A stretch of 64,000 nt of DNA from Lachnospira pectinoschiza (GCF_020564355.1 NZ_JAJCRR010000005.1:248001-312000), one strand, 5' to 3'; numbered from the stretch's first letter, positions 35,610 through 44,910 are shown. The notes: a model not told the origin generated them from the letters alone. Numbers and translations: made by a program.

Positions 35610-36860
35610 ATGGGTACAGATATTGTATCGTGGGTAATTATTATTTGCTGCATTATGATGTCAGCATACTTTTCAGCGACAGAAACAGCGTTTTCTTCGC
35701 TTAACAGGATTCGTATGAAAAATATGGCGGAAAAGGGGAGTAAGCGGGCAAAGCTGGTGTTAAAGCTTTCAGAAAATTATGACAGCCTGCTTTCAACGAT
35801 TCTGATAGGGAATAATATTGTCAATATTACCTGTACATCACTTGTTACAATTCTTTGTGTCAAGGGATTTGGTGAAGATGTGGGGGCAACCCTGTCAACC
35901 GTGATTACAACCGTGGTGATTCTGGTATTTGGTGAAGTGTCGCCGAAAAGTATTGCAAAGGAATCAGCAGAAACGGTTGCAATGTTGTCAGCGCCGCTGT
36001 TAAGAACATTTATCTACATACTGTCACCGGCGAATTTCTTATTCCGCCAGTGGAAAAAGCTGTTGTCCTGCATTTTTAAAAGTCAGGATAATAAGGGGAT
36101 TACAGAAGAAGAACTGCTTACAATTGTACAGGAAGCTGAAGCGGACGGCGGCATTGATAAAGAGGAAGGAAGCTTAATCCGCAGTGCAATTGAGTTTAAT
36201 GAACTGGAAGCGATAGATATTTTAACCCCGCGTGTCGATGTCATCGGTGTGTCCGTAGCATTATCCAAACCGGAAATTGCAAAGGTATTTGCAAAAACAG
36301 GATATTCCCGCCTGCCGGTATATGAAAAAGACATGGATAATGTTGTCGGCATTTTATATCACAAGGATTTTTACAATTACGTCAATAATTCGGATATGAC
36401 AATCCGTGAAGCCGTAAAGCCGGTGCTGTTTACGACAAAGCATAAAAACATCAGTGAACTGTTAAAAGAATTACAGGTAAAACATATGCACATTGCGGTG
36501 ATAGTGGATGAATTTGGCTGTACGGTCGGTATCCTTACATTAGAAGATATTTTGGAAGAACTGGTCGGAGAAATCTGGGACGAACACGATGAAGTCGTGC
36601 GGGAGGTTGAGCCGTTATCGGAAAATGTGTACCGTGTTTCAGGTAAAACCAATGTCGAGCGCCTGTTTGAATCCCTCGGATATGAGCAGGAATTTGATGT
36701 GCAGACTGTCAGTGGCTGGATTATGGAGCTTTTAGAGCGTATACCGGAAGCGGGTGACACCGTAGATTACCGGAACATGCACCTCACTGTAGAGAGCATG
36801 AAAGAAAAGCGCGTGGATACGGTAAGGCTGGAAATCAGCCCCGAAAGCCAGAGTGCATAG
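35610..36860 (+). CDS. CNNM/CBS/CorC-type membrane protein (HlyC/CorC family)
   Basis: Predicted Mg2+/Co2+ transport-related protein often labelled hemolysin. The 416 residues carry the CNNM/DUF21 membrane domain (~1-180, with ATETAFSSLNRIRMKNMAEK), a CBS pair (~200-320, PRVDVIGV and GYSRLPVYEKDMDNVVGILY) and a C-terminal CorC_HlyC domain (~335-410). ATG 35610 is taken; AAAGGAG lies 12 nt upstream, a little far. The frame extends upstream through the terminator, which argues against a longer start. Downstream methyltransferase starts 28 bp later. Confidence 0.88.
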   Translation: MGTDIVSWVIIICCIMMSAYFSATETAFSSLNRIRMKNMAEKGSKRAKLVLKLSENYDSLLSTILIGNNIVNITCTSLVTILCVKGFGEDVGATLSTVITTVVILVFGEVSPKSIAKESAETVAMLSAPLLRTFIYILSPANFLFRQWKKLLSCIFKSQDNKGITEEELLTIVQEAEADGGIDKEEGSLIRSAIEFNELEAIDILTPRVDVIGVSVALSKPEIAKVFAKTGYSRLPVYEKDMDNVVGILYHKDFYNYVNNSDMTIREAVKPVLFTTKHKNISELLKELQVKHMHIAVIVDEFGCTVGILTLEDILEELVGEIWDEHDEVVREVEPLSENVYRVSGKTNVERLFESLGYEQEFDVQTVSGWIMELLERIPEAGDTVDYRNMHLTVESMKEKRVDTVRLEISPESQSA

Positions 36861-36888
36861 TGAAAAAAGAAAAGAGGAAGCTGCAATT

Positions 36889-37662
36889 ATGATGACAGAA
36901 TTAGAGCAGTATTACAATAAATTTAACGAAGAAAAGCGGTTAGACAGCCGTCATGGAAAAGTCGAGTTTATTACGTCCATGAAATATATTCACGAATATC
37001 TGGGCGGGGACACGACAAAGAAAATCTTAGACATCGGTGCAGGAACCGGAAAATATTCGGTGGCACTGGCAGAAGAAGGTTACGATGTCAGCGCTGTTGA
37101 ACTGGTAAAGCACAATTTGGGACTGTTAAAAGCCAAAAACAGCAGTGTAAAAGCTTATCAGGGCAATGCGTTAAAACTCAGACGATTTGAAAATGATACG
37201 TTTGATGTGACATTGTTATTCGGACCAATGTATCATTTATTTACCAAGGAAGACAAAGTCCGGGCGCTGTGCGAAGCAAAGCGCGTGACAAAGCCAGGCG
37301 GCATAATCTTTGTGGCATATGTCATGAACGAATACAGCATTTTAACATACGGTTTTAAGCAGAAGCATATTGCTGAGTGTGTGAGGGACGGACGCATTTC
37401 AGAGGAATTTCAGTGTATGTCTGCGCCGAGCGACTTATACGACTACGTGCGGATTGAGCAGATTGACGCATTAAATCAAGAAGCCGGACTGGAGCGCATC
37501 AAAATTATCACACCGGACGGCCCTGCCAACTATATGCGTCAGGTGCTAAACAGTCTGACTGAGGAAGAATTTGAGTTATTTATCCAATACCATTTATCAA
37601 CGTGTGAGCGGCAGGACTTAATTGGGGCGGCGGCGCATACGGTGGATATTTTAAGAAAGTAA
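36889..37662 (+). CDS. Class I SAM-dependent methyltransferase, substrate unknown
   Basis: The 257-residue protein has the SAM motif ILDIGAGTGKYSVALAEEGY at ~45-65, then VTLLFGPMYHLF at about 110, a class I Rossmann fold resembling UbiE-like methyltransferases. ATG 36889 is 8 nt after GAGGAAG (a second ATG follows directly). It probably shares the transcript of the CorC-like gene. Substrate cannot be inferred. It converges on the LysR gene, separated by 10 bp. Confidence 0.82.
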   Translation: MMTELEQYYNKFNEEKRLDSRHGKVEFITSMKYIHEYLGGDTTKKILDIGAGTGKYSVALAEEGYDVSAVELVKHNLGLLKAKNSSVKAYQGNALKLRRFENDTFDVTLLFGPMYHLFTKEDKVRALCEAKRVTKPGGIIFVAYVMNEYSILTYGFKQKHIAECVRDGRISEEFQCMSAPSDLYDYVRIEQIDALNQEAGLERIKIITPDGPANYMRQVLNSLTEEEFELFIQYHLSTCERQDLIGAAAHTVDILRK

Positions 37663-37672
37663 AGGCTTGCCT

Positions 37673-38566
37673 TTAAAAATCCCGCTTATGCGCCTTGACA
37701 TAGCGTACAAAGCTTTCAGCCTGCGGGGAGAGCGGTTTTTCTTTTGCATAATTTAAGCTGATATAGCTGTAAATACCGGGCGTTACCGGAATAAATGCAA
37801 GTGAAGAATCGTTTTCCTGCCGGGCAGAGTGGTGCATCATCAGCGTAATCCCGGCACCGTTGCGTACAAGGTCAATCAGCGTTGCACCGCGGTTTCCGGT
37901 ATAGGCGATGTGCGGTTCAAATCCGGCATTGCGGCATTCACGGATACACAAATCATTTATAAAAGAATGTTCCGGAAATAACAGAAACGTTTCTCCGCGC
38001 AGCTGTTCAAACGGCAGATTATCCGCCTTAGCGAGCGGGTGCGTAGCAGGAAGCACGGCGGTCAGGTAATCAATCATATAAGGGATACTGTTAAATTCCT
38101 TCACAGAAGACGATTCACTTCTTAAAAATGCAATATCGCATTTGCCGTCCGTGAGCAGTTCTTTTACAAATGTAGAATCACCCTCAATCGTCTGCAATGT
38201 CATATCGGGATTCTCATTTAAAAATCCTGCAATCAGTGCCGTAATCGCGTGCTGTTTCATTGAAGGAATCGATCCAAGCACAATATTGCCGCTGTCCTGA
38301 TGAATCTTGCGGCGCACATTTTTTTCAAATTCATATTCCAGACCGACCATCTTTCGCGCATACGGCAGCAGCATCTGTCCAAACTCCGTAAGAACAACCG
38401 TCCGCGTTGTACGCTCAAAAAGTTCCACACCAATTTCAGTTTCAAGTTTCTTAATGTGCTTTGACAGACACGACTGCGAAATAAAAAGACACTCCGCCGC
38501 CTCCAAAAAATTCTTCTTCTCCGTCAAAGTCACAAACTCCTCCAGATACCGAACATTCAAATTCAT
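37673..38566 (-). CDS. LysR family transcriptional regulator
   Basis: A 297-residue regulator. The N-terminal winged helix-turn-helix (residues 1-60, RYLEEFVTLTEKKNFLEAAE and FISQSCLSKHIKKLETEIGV) and the effector domain (~90-290) are standard. GGAGG lies 8 nt before the ATG. Upstream, on the other strand, is the ABC exporter operon; LysR proteins often act on divergent neighbours, but a LysR-type T-N11-A site was not identified. Ligand unknown. Confidence 0.9.
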   Translation of the reverse strand: MNLNVRYLEEFVTLTEKKNFLEAAECLFISQSCLSKHIKKLETEIGVELFERTTRTVVLTEFGQMLLPYARKMVGLEYEFEKNVRRKIHQDSGNIVLGSIPSMKQHAITALIAGFLNENPDMTLQTIEGDSTFVKELLTDGKCDIAFLRSESSSVKEFNSIPYMIDYLTAVLPATHPLAKADNLPFEQLRGETFLLFPEHSFINDLCIRECRNAGFEPHIAYTGNRGATLIDLVRNGAGITLMMHHSARQENDSSLAFIPVTPGIYSYISLNYAKEKPLSPQAESFVRYVKAHKRDF

Positions 38567-38680
38567 TAGACAAAACCTCCAATTGTATTATATATAAGGA
38601 AAAACAAGCCCACACAAGGAATAAAAAGTGTCCCCGCTCTTTCAGACAATTCATCAGCCTTTCGTCCACCACTCCCTAGC

Positions 38681-38780
38681 GCAGGGAATAAATAAGCAAT
38701 CGGCGAAGTCAAGTAACACGTTGAGCTGATTGCTTATTTATTCCCCTATGTTGAGCAGCTTGCTTATTTATTCCCCCTGC
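38681..38780. repeat. Inverted repeat with duplicated right arm and conserved loop (copy A)
   Basis: An 18-bp arm (38684-38701, GGGAATAAATAAGCAATC) pairs perfectly with 38728-38745. A second right arm (38760-38775 with CCCTGC) is a 30-bp tandem duplicate and can pair with the same left arm, extended by GCAGGG (38681-38686). The loop begins CGAAGTCAAGT and ends ACGTTGAG (38704-38725), nearly identical to the loop at 44850. No T tract follows either hairpin. Confidence 0.7.
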
Positions 38781-38826
38781 GGTGAGTGGCAGACTTTTAA
38801 ATTGCCTGTAATTAGATGATTGACTT

Positions 38827-38847
38827 TTTATTCCACAGTGGAATAAA
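38827..38847. promoter_or_regulatory. Palindromic operator candidate before the ABC exporter operon
   Basis: TTTATTCCAC (38827-38836), one central base, GTGGAATAAA (38838-38847): perfect 10-bp arms, suited to a dimeric regulator. No regulator gene other than LysR is adjacent. Confidence 0.5.
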
Positions 38848-38901
38848 TATACCCCAATTATGAATTGAATGTCAACGATAATTCATATAAAATAAACTTG
38901 T

Positions 38902-38975
38902 CAATGAAAGCACCGGACGGCCTTAGCATAGCCCGCAGACCTGCCGGTGCAGTAAAATTATAAAACTTTTCATTG
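38902..38975 (+). promoter_or_regulatory. Leader hairpin before the ABC exporter operon
   Basis: CAATGAAAG (38902-38910) pairs with CTTTTCATTG (38966-38975) with one bulge and GCACCGG (38910-38916) with CCGGTGC (38944-38950). The exporter GTG start lies 40 nt downstream. Function unknown. Confidence 0.45.
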
Positions 38976-39014
38976 CAAAATCACAATAAATATAAAAGAA
39001 ATGAGGTGCAGCAA

Positions 39015-40742
39015 GTGAAAAGATATTGGAAATATATCAGACCCTATATACAATACTATATTTTAGGTCCCTGCTTTATGATGATGGAAGTTGTCGGTGA
39101 TGTGTTACTGCCGTACATGCTTGCAAAGATAATCAATCAGGGTATTGCAGAAAGAAATGTCGTGTATATTATAAAAATAGGCGCCATTATGGGGTTTATC
39201 GCAGTAATAATGGCAGTTGGCGGTGTTTTAGGCGCATGGTTTGCTTCTAAAGCGGCGATGAATTTCGGCGCGGATCTGCGCATGGATTTATTTGAAAAAA
39301 TCCAGCAGTTTTCCTTTCAGAATATCGACAATTTCAGTACCGGTTCATTAATAACAAGATTAACCAACGACATCACACAGATTCAGAATATGATTATGAT
39401 GACACTCAGAATGTGTCTGCGCTCGCCAGGCATTTTAATCGGAGCGATGGTGATGGCATTTGTCATCAGCCCGAAGCTGGCGGCGATATTCATTATCGTC
39501 CTGCCGGTGCTGGCAGTCCTTATTGTAGTCATCATGCGGCGTGCGTTTCCGCAGTTTAGAACCTTGCAGGAAAAACTGGATGCACTCAATTCCTGTATTC
39601 AGGAAGGACTGGTGGGTATCCGGCTGATAAAGTCCTTTGTGCGGGGCGACTATGAAGAAATGCGTTTTGAAAAAAGAAATCAGCAATTAAAAGAAGCCAA
39701 TCTGACGGCAATGAAAACTATGCTTTTGTATACACCGTTGATGACACTGGCACTGAATATTACAACCGTGGTTGTTGTCTGGTCGGGTGGTAATATGATT
39801 GTTGCCGGAAATATGCAGGTTGGCGATTTGACGGCATTTACCAATTACATCGTGCAGATTATGTCCAGTCTTACTATGCTTTCGATTGCATTTTTAAACT
39901 GGGCGCGTGCCATAGCATCTTTCCGCCGTGTCGGTGAAGTTCTAGATGAAAAGATTGACCTGACGGATGAAAATGCGAAACATAAGGACAGAGCAGTCTG
40001 TGAGGGCAGTGTTGAATTTCAAAATGTATCCTTCCGATATTACAAAAACAGTCCCGAATGGGTCATTGAGAATATCAGTTTTAAACTGGAAGCCGGAAAG
40101 ACCCTTGGCATTATCGGGTCGACCGGAAGTGGAAAAAGTACGCTCGTGTCCATGATACCCCGCCTGTATGACACCGATGAGGGGACGGTGCTCGTTGATG
40201 GAATCAATGTGCGGGATTACGGTTTAAAGCCTTTGCGGGAAGGCATCGGTATGGTGCTGCAAAACAATACGCTTTTTTCCGGCAGCATCACTGAAAATTT
40301 AAAATGGGGAGATGAACATGCCGATGAAAAAGCTGTCCGGAAGGCCGCGCAAAATGCACAGGCAGCAGGGTTTATCGACAGTTTTAAAGACGGTTACCGG
40401 ACCCGTTTAGAGCAGAGCGGAAATAACGTATCCGGTGGTCAGAAACAGCGGCTGTGCATTGCAAGAGCTTTATTAAAGTGTCCGAAAATCCTTATTTTAG
40501 ACGATTCCACCAGTGCGGTGGATACGGCGACAGAACGCGCGATCCGCGAAGCACTGCATTCGGAATACAAGGATATGACAAAGATTATTATTGCACAGCG
40601 GATCCGTTCCGTCATGGATGCGGATGAAATACTGGTACTGGATAACGGAAAGACGGCAGGCTTTGGCACACATGAACAGCTGCTTGCAGACTGTCCGGTT
40701 TACCGTGAAATTTATGATGTACAGAACGGAAGGGAGGAGTAA
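39015..40742 (+). CDS. ABC exporter half-transporter with degenerate ATP site (subunit 1)
   Basis: Six membrane helices (~1-310) and an ATPase domain in a 575-residue chain. Walker A GSTGSGKST is near 367 and the signature is VSGGQKQR. The Walker B end reads ILILDDSTSAVD, with Asp where the catalytic Glu should be, and the switch His is Gln (IIIAQRIRS). Heterodimeric exporters such as TM287/288 and BmrCD have exactly one such degenerate site, and the next gene provides the canonical one. GTG 39015 is used, 8 nt after GAGG; upstream frame lacks a signal. Substrate unknown. Confidence 0.9.
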   Translation: MKRYWKYIRPYIQYYILGPCFMMMEVVGDVLLPYMLAKIINQGIAERNVVYIIKIGAIMGFIAVIMAVGGVLGAWFASKAAMNFGADLRMDLFEKIQQFSFQNIDNFSTGSLITRLTNDITQIQNMIMMTLRMCLRSPGILIGAMVMAFVISPKLAAIFIIVLPVLAVLIVVIMRRAFPQFRTLQEKLDALNSCIQEGLVGIRLIKSFVRGDYEEMRFEKRNQQLKEANLTAMKTMLLYTPLMTLALNITTVVVVWSGGNMIVAGNMQVGDLTAFTNYIVQIMSSLTMLSIAFLNWARAIASFRRVGEVLDEKIDLTDENAKHKDRAVCEGSVEFQNVSFRYYKNSPEWVIENISFKLEAGKTLGIIGSTGSGKSTLVSMIPRLYDTDEGTVLVDGINVRDYGLKPLREGIGMVLQNNTLFSGSITENLKWGDEHADEKAVRKAAQNAQAAGFIDSFKDGYRTRLEQSGNNVSGGQKQRLCIARALLKCPKILILDDSTSAVDTATERAIREALHSEYKDMTKIIIAQRIRSVMDADEILVLDNGKTAGFGTHEQLLADCPVYREIYDVQNGREE

Positions 40743-40744
40743 CT

Positions 40745-42559
40745 ATGCCGCCAATGGGAGGAGTAACAGGTGCAATGCGCGGTACGAACCGCCGCGGAAT
40801 CGGCGCTAAAGCAGCCAGACCGAAAAATATGAAGCATACCGTTATGCGGCTTTTTTCTTATATGAAAAAAGATGTGTGGATGCTGGCGGCAGCACTTTTG
40901 TGTGTTGTGGCAGGCACAGTAAGTACGCTTGCCGCTTCCTATATGTTAAGACCGATTATTAATGACTATATTATTCCGGCAAAAACATCTGCCGATTTAA
41001 AGAAACTGGCAGGGGCGTTAATCGTCATGCTGGCGGTGTATTTGTTGGGCGTGATGGCAGCGTATTTACAGAACCGCATTATGCTGGTACTTTCTCAGAA
41101 AGCACTGGTGCGCCTGCGCAGTGATTTATTTGTGCATATGGAAAAGCTGCCGCTACGTTTTTTTGATACCCATACCAAAGGAGATTTAATGAGCCGCTAT
41201 ACCAATGATGTCGATGTTATCGGTGAAATGTTAAACAGCACTCTTGTACAGTTGATATCAGGAATCATTACTGTAATTGGTACGCTCTGCATGATGATTT
41301 ATACCAACATTTTACTGGCGCTGATTACGCTGGTTATTGTGCCGCTCATTTTAAGCGCCGGAAAATTTCTGGTTAAAAAGAGCAGAAAATATTACGTGGG
41401 ACAGCAGGAAGCTCTGGGCAGATTAAATGCGTGCATTGAAGAAACGGTATCGGGCCAGCGCGTAGTGAAAGTATTTAATCATGAAGACAAAGCCCTTGAA
41501 GCTTTTAAGGAATACAACTACGATTTGCGGGACAAACAGCAGAAAGCACAGTTTTTCGGCGGTATTATGGGTCCGGTTGTGGGAAATCTCGGTCAGTTAA
41601 ACTATGCGCTAACAGCCATGATTGGCGGAATCCTGTGTGTATTTAAAGGTTTTGATGTCGGAGGTCTGAGTATTTTTGTGACCTATGCAAGGCAGTTCTC
41701 CCGCCCGGTTAATGAAATCACCATGCAGATGAACACCGTATTTTCGGCACTTGCGGGCGCAGAACGTGTCTTTGACATTATGGATTTGGAAGTCGAAGAT
41801 ATTTCCGGTAAAAAGCTTGAAAATGTGCAGGGCGAAATCAGCATGGAGCATGTGACGTTTGGATACCTTGAAAATCAGCCGGTTTTAAAAGACATCAGCC
41901 TGCATGCAAAAAAAGGACAAAAAATTGCGTTTGTCGGTTCAACGGGCGCAGGCAAGACGACCATTACCAATCTGTTAAACCGCTTTTATGAAATCTGGGA
42001 AGGAAAGATTACGATAGACGGTGTGGATATCCGGGAAAACGGGCTGGAGTCGCTGCGCGAAAATATCGCACTTGTTTTGCAGGATACGCATTTATTTACC
42101 GGTACTGTCATGGAAAATATCCGCTACGGAAGACTGGATGCAGCTGATGAAGAAGTGATTGCGGCGGCAAAAACCGCCAATGCCGATGCCTTTATCCGAC
42201 GTCTGCAAAACGGATATGATACAGTATTAGAAGGGGACGGCGCGAATTTAAGCCAGGGACAGAGACAGCTTTTAAATATTGCAAGAGCCGCACTTTCCAA
42301 AGCACCGGTACTGGTGATGGATGAAGCGACCAGCTCGGTTGATACGATTACGGAACGGCAGATTCAGGAAGGCATGGACGCACTGATGAAAGACCGCACC
42401 ACATTTGTCATTGCACACCGCTTGTCAACGATACGAAATTCCGATATGATTATGGTACTGGAACACGGCAGGATTATTGAACGCGGAACGCACACAGAGC
42501 TTCTGCAAAGACAAGGCCGTTACTACGAATTATATACAGGAAAGGCAGAACTCGATTAA
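40745..42559 (+). CDS. ABC exporter half-transporter, canonical ATP site (subunit 2)
   Basis: A 604-residue partner of the preceding gene. The first ~30 residues are Gly/Arg-rich (MPPMGGVTGAMRGTNRRGIG), then six membrane helices and an ATPase domain with GSTGAGKTT, LSQGQRQ, VMDEATSSVD (catalytic Glu present) and AHRLST (His present). GGGAGGAG precedes the ATG and spans the previous stop. The pair is expected to form a heterodimeric exporter of drugs, peptides or lipids. Confidence 0.92.
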   Translation: MPPMGGVTGAMRGTNRRGIGAKAARPKNMKHTVMRLFSYMKKDVWMLAAALLCVVAGTVSTLAASYMLRPIINDYIIPAKTSADLKKLAGALIVMLAVYLLGVMAAYLQNRIMLVLSQKALVRLRSDLFVHMEKLPLRFFDTHTKGDLMSRYTNDVDVIGEMLNSTLVQLISGIITVIGTLCMMIYTNILLALITLVIVPLILSAGKFLVKKSRKYYVGQQEALGRLNACIEETVSGQRVVKVFNHEDKALEAFKEYNYDLRDKQQKAQFFGGIMGPVVGNLGQLNYALTAMIGGILCVFKGFDVGGLSIFVTYARQFSRPVNEITMQMNTVFSALAGAERVFDIMDLEVEDISGKKLENVQGEISMEHVTFGYLENQPVLKDISLHAKKGQKIAFVGSTGAGKTTITNLLNRFYEIWEGKITIDGVDIRENGLESLRENIALVLQDTHLFTGTVMENIRYGRLDAADEEVIAAAKTANADAFIRRLQNGYDTVLEGDGANLSQGQRQLLNIARAALSKAPVLVMDEATSSVDTITERQIQEGMDALMKDRTTFVIAHRLSTIRNSDMIMVLEHGRIIERGTHTELLQRQGRYYELYTGKAELD

Positions 42560-42560
42560 A

Positions 42561-43562
42561 ATGAAGATTTATTTTGCACCGCTTGAAGGGGTTACAGGGC
42601 ACATTTACAGAAATGCTTATGAAGAATTTTACGGAAAAGGCAGGATTGATAAATATTTTGTGCCGTTTATTTCACCCAATCAGACCAACGGTTTTACGGC
42701 GCGGGAACAGCGTGACATGAATCCGGATAATAACGTCAATATGCCGCTGGCGGTACAGATAATGACCAACCGTGCCGATTTATTTATAAATGCGGCACGG
42801 CTTTTATATGAAAAAGGCTATACCGAACTGAATCTGAATCTGGGCTGTCCGTCCGGAACGGTTGTGGCAAAAAAGCGCGGGGCGGGCTTTTTATCCGTAC
42901 CCGATGAGCTGGACGAATTTTTTGCACAGATTTATGAAAATGAGCTGCTTGCGGACAAAAAGGTGAAATTATCCGTAAAGACAAGGCTCGGCATGGAAGA
43001 ACCGGAAGAATTTGACCAGCTGTTAGATATCTATAACCGTTATCCGTTTGAGGAACTGATACTCCACCCGCGCGTGCAGAAAGACTACTATAAAAATAAG
43101 CCGCGGCTGGAATATTTTGAAAAGGCACTGGAAAAAAGCACAAATCCCGTATGCTACAACGGCGATCTCTTTACAATTGCTGATTACAGGCGTTTTAAAG
43201 AACGCTTCCCGTCAGCGGACAGAGTGATGATAGGCAGAGGATTTATCGGAAATCCGGCACTCATAGAGCAGATTGCGGCAGAGGAAAGCAGGACTGCCAC
43301 AACACACGAGGACACCGCGCGCCTCCGTCAGTTTCATGACCGCATTTACCACGAATATCTAAAAATTATGTCGGGCGATAAGAATACGATTCATAAAATG
43401 AAAGAGCTGTGGTTTTATCAGAAGCCGTACTTTGACAATGCGGACAAGGCATTCAAAAAAATCCGCAAATCCCGGAATATGGCAGAGTATGAAGCTGCCG
43501 TGCAGGAGTTTTTTGCGCAGGCAGTACCCACAGAACGTGATACCGTACAGTTTACCAAATAA
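42561..43562 (+). CDS. dus: tRNA dihydrouridine synthase
   Basis: Flavin enzyme that reduces uridines in the tRNA D-loop. The 333 residues have the start APLEGVTGHIYRNAYEEFYG, the active Cys in LNLGCPSGTVVAKKRGAGF, and FMN-site segments CYNGDLFT and VMIGRGFIGNPALI. ATG 42561 is 1 bp after the exporter stop, with AGGAAAGG inside the exporter end; a long frame reaches further back into that gene but only the internal start matches the family. Which Dus type is not clear. Confidence 0.93.
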   Translation: MKIYFAPLEGVTGHIYRNAYEEFYGKGRIDKYFVPFISPNQTNGFTAREQRDMNPDNNVNMPLAVQIMTNRADLFINAARLLYEKGYTELNLNLGCPSGTVVAKKRGAGFLSVPDELDEFFAQIYENELLADKKVKLSVKTRLGMEEPEEFDQLLDIYNRYPFEELILHPRVQKDYYKNKPRLEYFEKALEKSTNPVCYNGDLFTIADYRRFKERFPSADRVMIGRGFIGNPALIEQIAAEESRTATTHEDTARLRQFHDRIYHEYLKIMSGDKNTIHKMKELWFYQKPYFDNADKAFKKIRKSRNMAEYEAAVQEFFAQAVPTERDTVQFTK

Positions 43563-43614
43563 ACCGCAGACCCTGGCATTATAATATGAAGAAGATAAAA
43601 GGCGAGGTGAAAAC

Positions 43615-44766
43615 ATGAAAATTTTAATATACCGGTGGAGTGTTTTTCACCAGGAGGATATTGCAGAAGCATTTGAAAGCTTCGGACATACAGTAGAATA
43701 TTACGAGGAAATGCCGGACGAGCGGAAAGGGACAGATATCCGAAGACTCAAAGAAGTCGTTGCGGAGTACGACCTTGTTTTTTCTGCCAATTATTTTTCA
43801 CGGGTGTCTAATGCCTGTCAGGCGCAGCAGAAAAAATACATTGCATGGACGGTGGATTCACCGATGCTGACGATGTTTGACACCTCGGTTTTTAACGAGT
43901 GCAATTACATATTTTTATTTGATAAATTTGACTACTACCGTTTTTTGCAGATGGGTGTGAAACATGTATATTATCTGCCGCTGGCAGTTAACGCAGAGCG
44001 CGTAAAAAACTGCATAGAAGCAGCGTCCGAAAAAGAAAAGGGAAAATACCGCGGGGACATTTCCTTTGTCGGTGGTCTGTATTATAAAAATTCATACGAT
44101 GCCATTGAAGATAAACTGCCGGAGTATTTACAGGGTTATTTTGATGCATGCATGGAAGCCCAGCTGGATTTATACGGGGATAATGTGTTTGACCGTCTGT
44201 TGACAGCAGACATTTTAGAGCGGCTTTGTGAAATTATTGACTTTCATCAGTCGGATACGGCATTTTCCGATATCAAGCTTGTCTTTTCTTCAACTTATCT
44301 GGGTTTTAAAACGGCACAGAAAGAGCGTATCCGCAATTTAAATGCATTGGCATCCCGGTTTGAGGTGAATCTGTATACAGACAGAACCGATGACAGACTT
44401 CGCGGCGTGCATGTAAAGGAAAGCGTGGATTACCGTGAGGAAATGCCGCTGGTTTTTCACGAATCCGACATTAATATGAATTTTACAATCCGCAATATCC
44501 GAACGGGACTGCCGCTGCGGATATGGGATATTTTAGGGGCAGGCGGATTTCTGCTGACCAATTATCAGATTGAACTGGGGGATTTCTTTGAAAATGGAAA
44601 AGACCTCGTTTACTATGACAGCTTAGACGATATGATGCGCAAGGCAGAATATTATCTGGACCATGAAGATGAAAGAAAGACCATCGCACAAAACGGTTTA
44701 AAGAAAATTGTACAATATCACACATATGAACATCGCATTGACGTGATATTAAAGACTGTATTGTGA
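43615..44766 (+). CDS. CgeB-like / DUF3880-type glycosyltransferase family protein
   Basis: A 383-residue soluble protein. N-terminal Rossmann-like segment (KILIYRWSVFHQEDIAEAFE) and a C-terminal part with LPLRIWDILGAGGFLLTNYQ and FENGKDLVYYDSLDDMMRKA, which match the C-terminal block of CgeB/spore-coat-type glycosyltransferases (GT4-like). GGCGAGG precedes the ATG. CgeB in Bacillus modifies the spore surface; here spore, cell-surface or flagellar glycosylation are all possible. Confidence 0.72.
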   Translation: MKILIYRWSVFHQEDIAEAFESFGHTVEYYEEMPDERKGTDIRRLKEVVAEYDLVFSANYFSRVSNACQAQQKKYIAWTVDSPMLTMFDTSVFNECNYIFLFDKFDYYRFLQMGVKHVYYLPLAVNAERVKNCIEAASEKEKGKYRGDISFVGGLYYKNSYDAIEDKLPEYLQGYFDACMEAQLDLYGDNVFDRLLTADILERLCEIIDFHQSDTAFSDIKLVFSSTYLGFKTAQKERIRNLNALASRFEVNLYTDRTDDRLRGVHVKESVDYREEMPLVFHESDINMNFTIRNIRTGLPLRIWDILGAGGFLLTNYQIELGDFFENGKDLVYYDSLDDMMRKAEYYLDHEDERKTIAQNGLKKIVQYHTYEHRIDVILKTVL

Positions 44767-44815
44767 ATAACCATTACTTGTACAAAAACTTTCTGTATTC
44801 CTCATAGGAAAATTC

Positions 44816-44910
44816 AATACAGTAGATAGAGAGAACCACAAAGGGCAGCCGAAGTCAAGTGACAACGTTGAGGCGGCCCTTTGTGGTTCTCTCTCTTACA
44901 TCTCTGTATT
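44816..44910. repeat. Long inverted repeat with conserved loop (copy B)
   Basis: A 19-bp perfect stem (44828-44846 with 44876-44894) is extended by AATACAG...CTGTATT (44816-44822 and 44904-44910) with small interruptions. The loop shares CGAAGTCAAGTGACA and ACGTTGAG (44850-44872) with the repeat at 38704. Stem sequence differs from copy A. It lies between the convergent CgeB-like and serine hydrolase genes, so it may also terminate both. Confidence 0.7.

Larger units (their letters stand above)
38567..39014. other. Repeat-rich gap between the LysR gene and the ABC exporter
   Basis: About 450 bp without a gene. It holds an inverted repeat with two competing right arms (38681-38780), a 10-bp-arm palindrome (38827-38847), an 8-bp-arm inverted repeat (TATGAATT 38859-38866 with AATTCATA 38880-38887), and a leader hairpin (38902-38975). 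The LysR promoter should lie near 38580-38640 on the minus strand but no convincing boxes were found. Confidence 0.55.
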
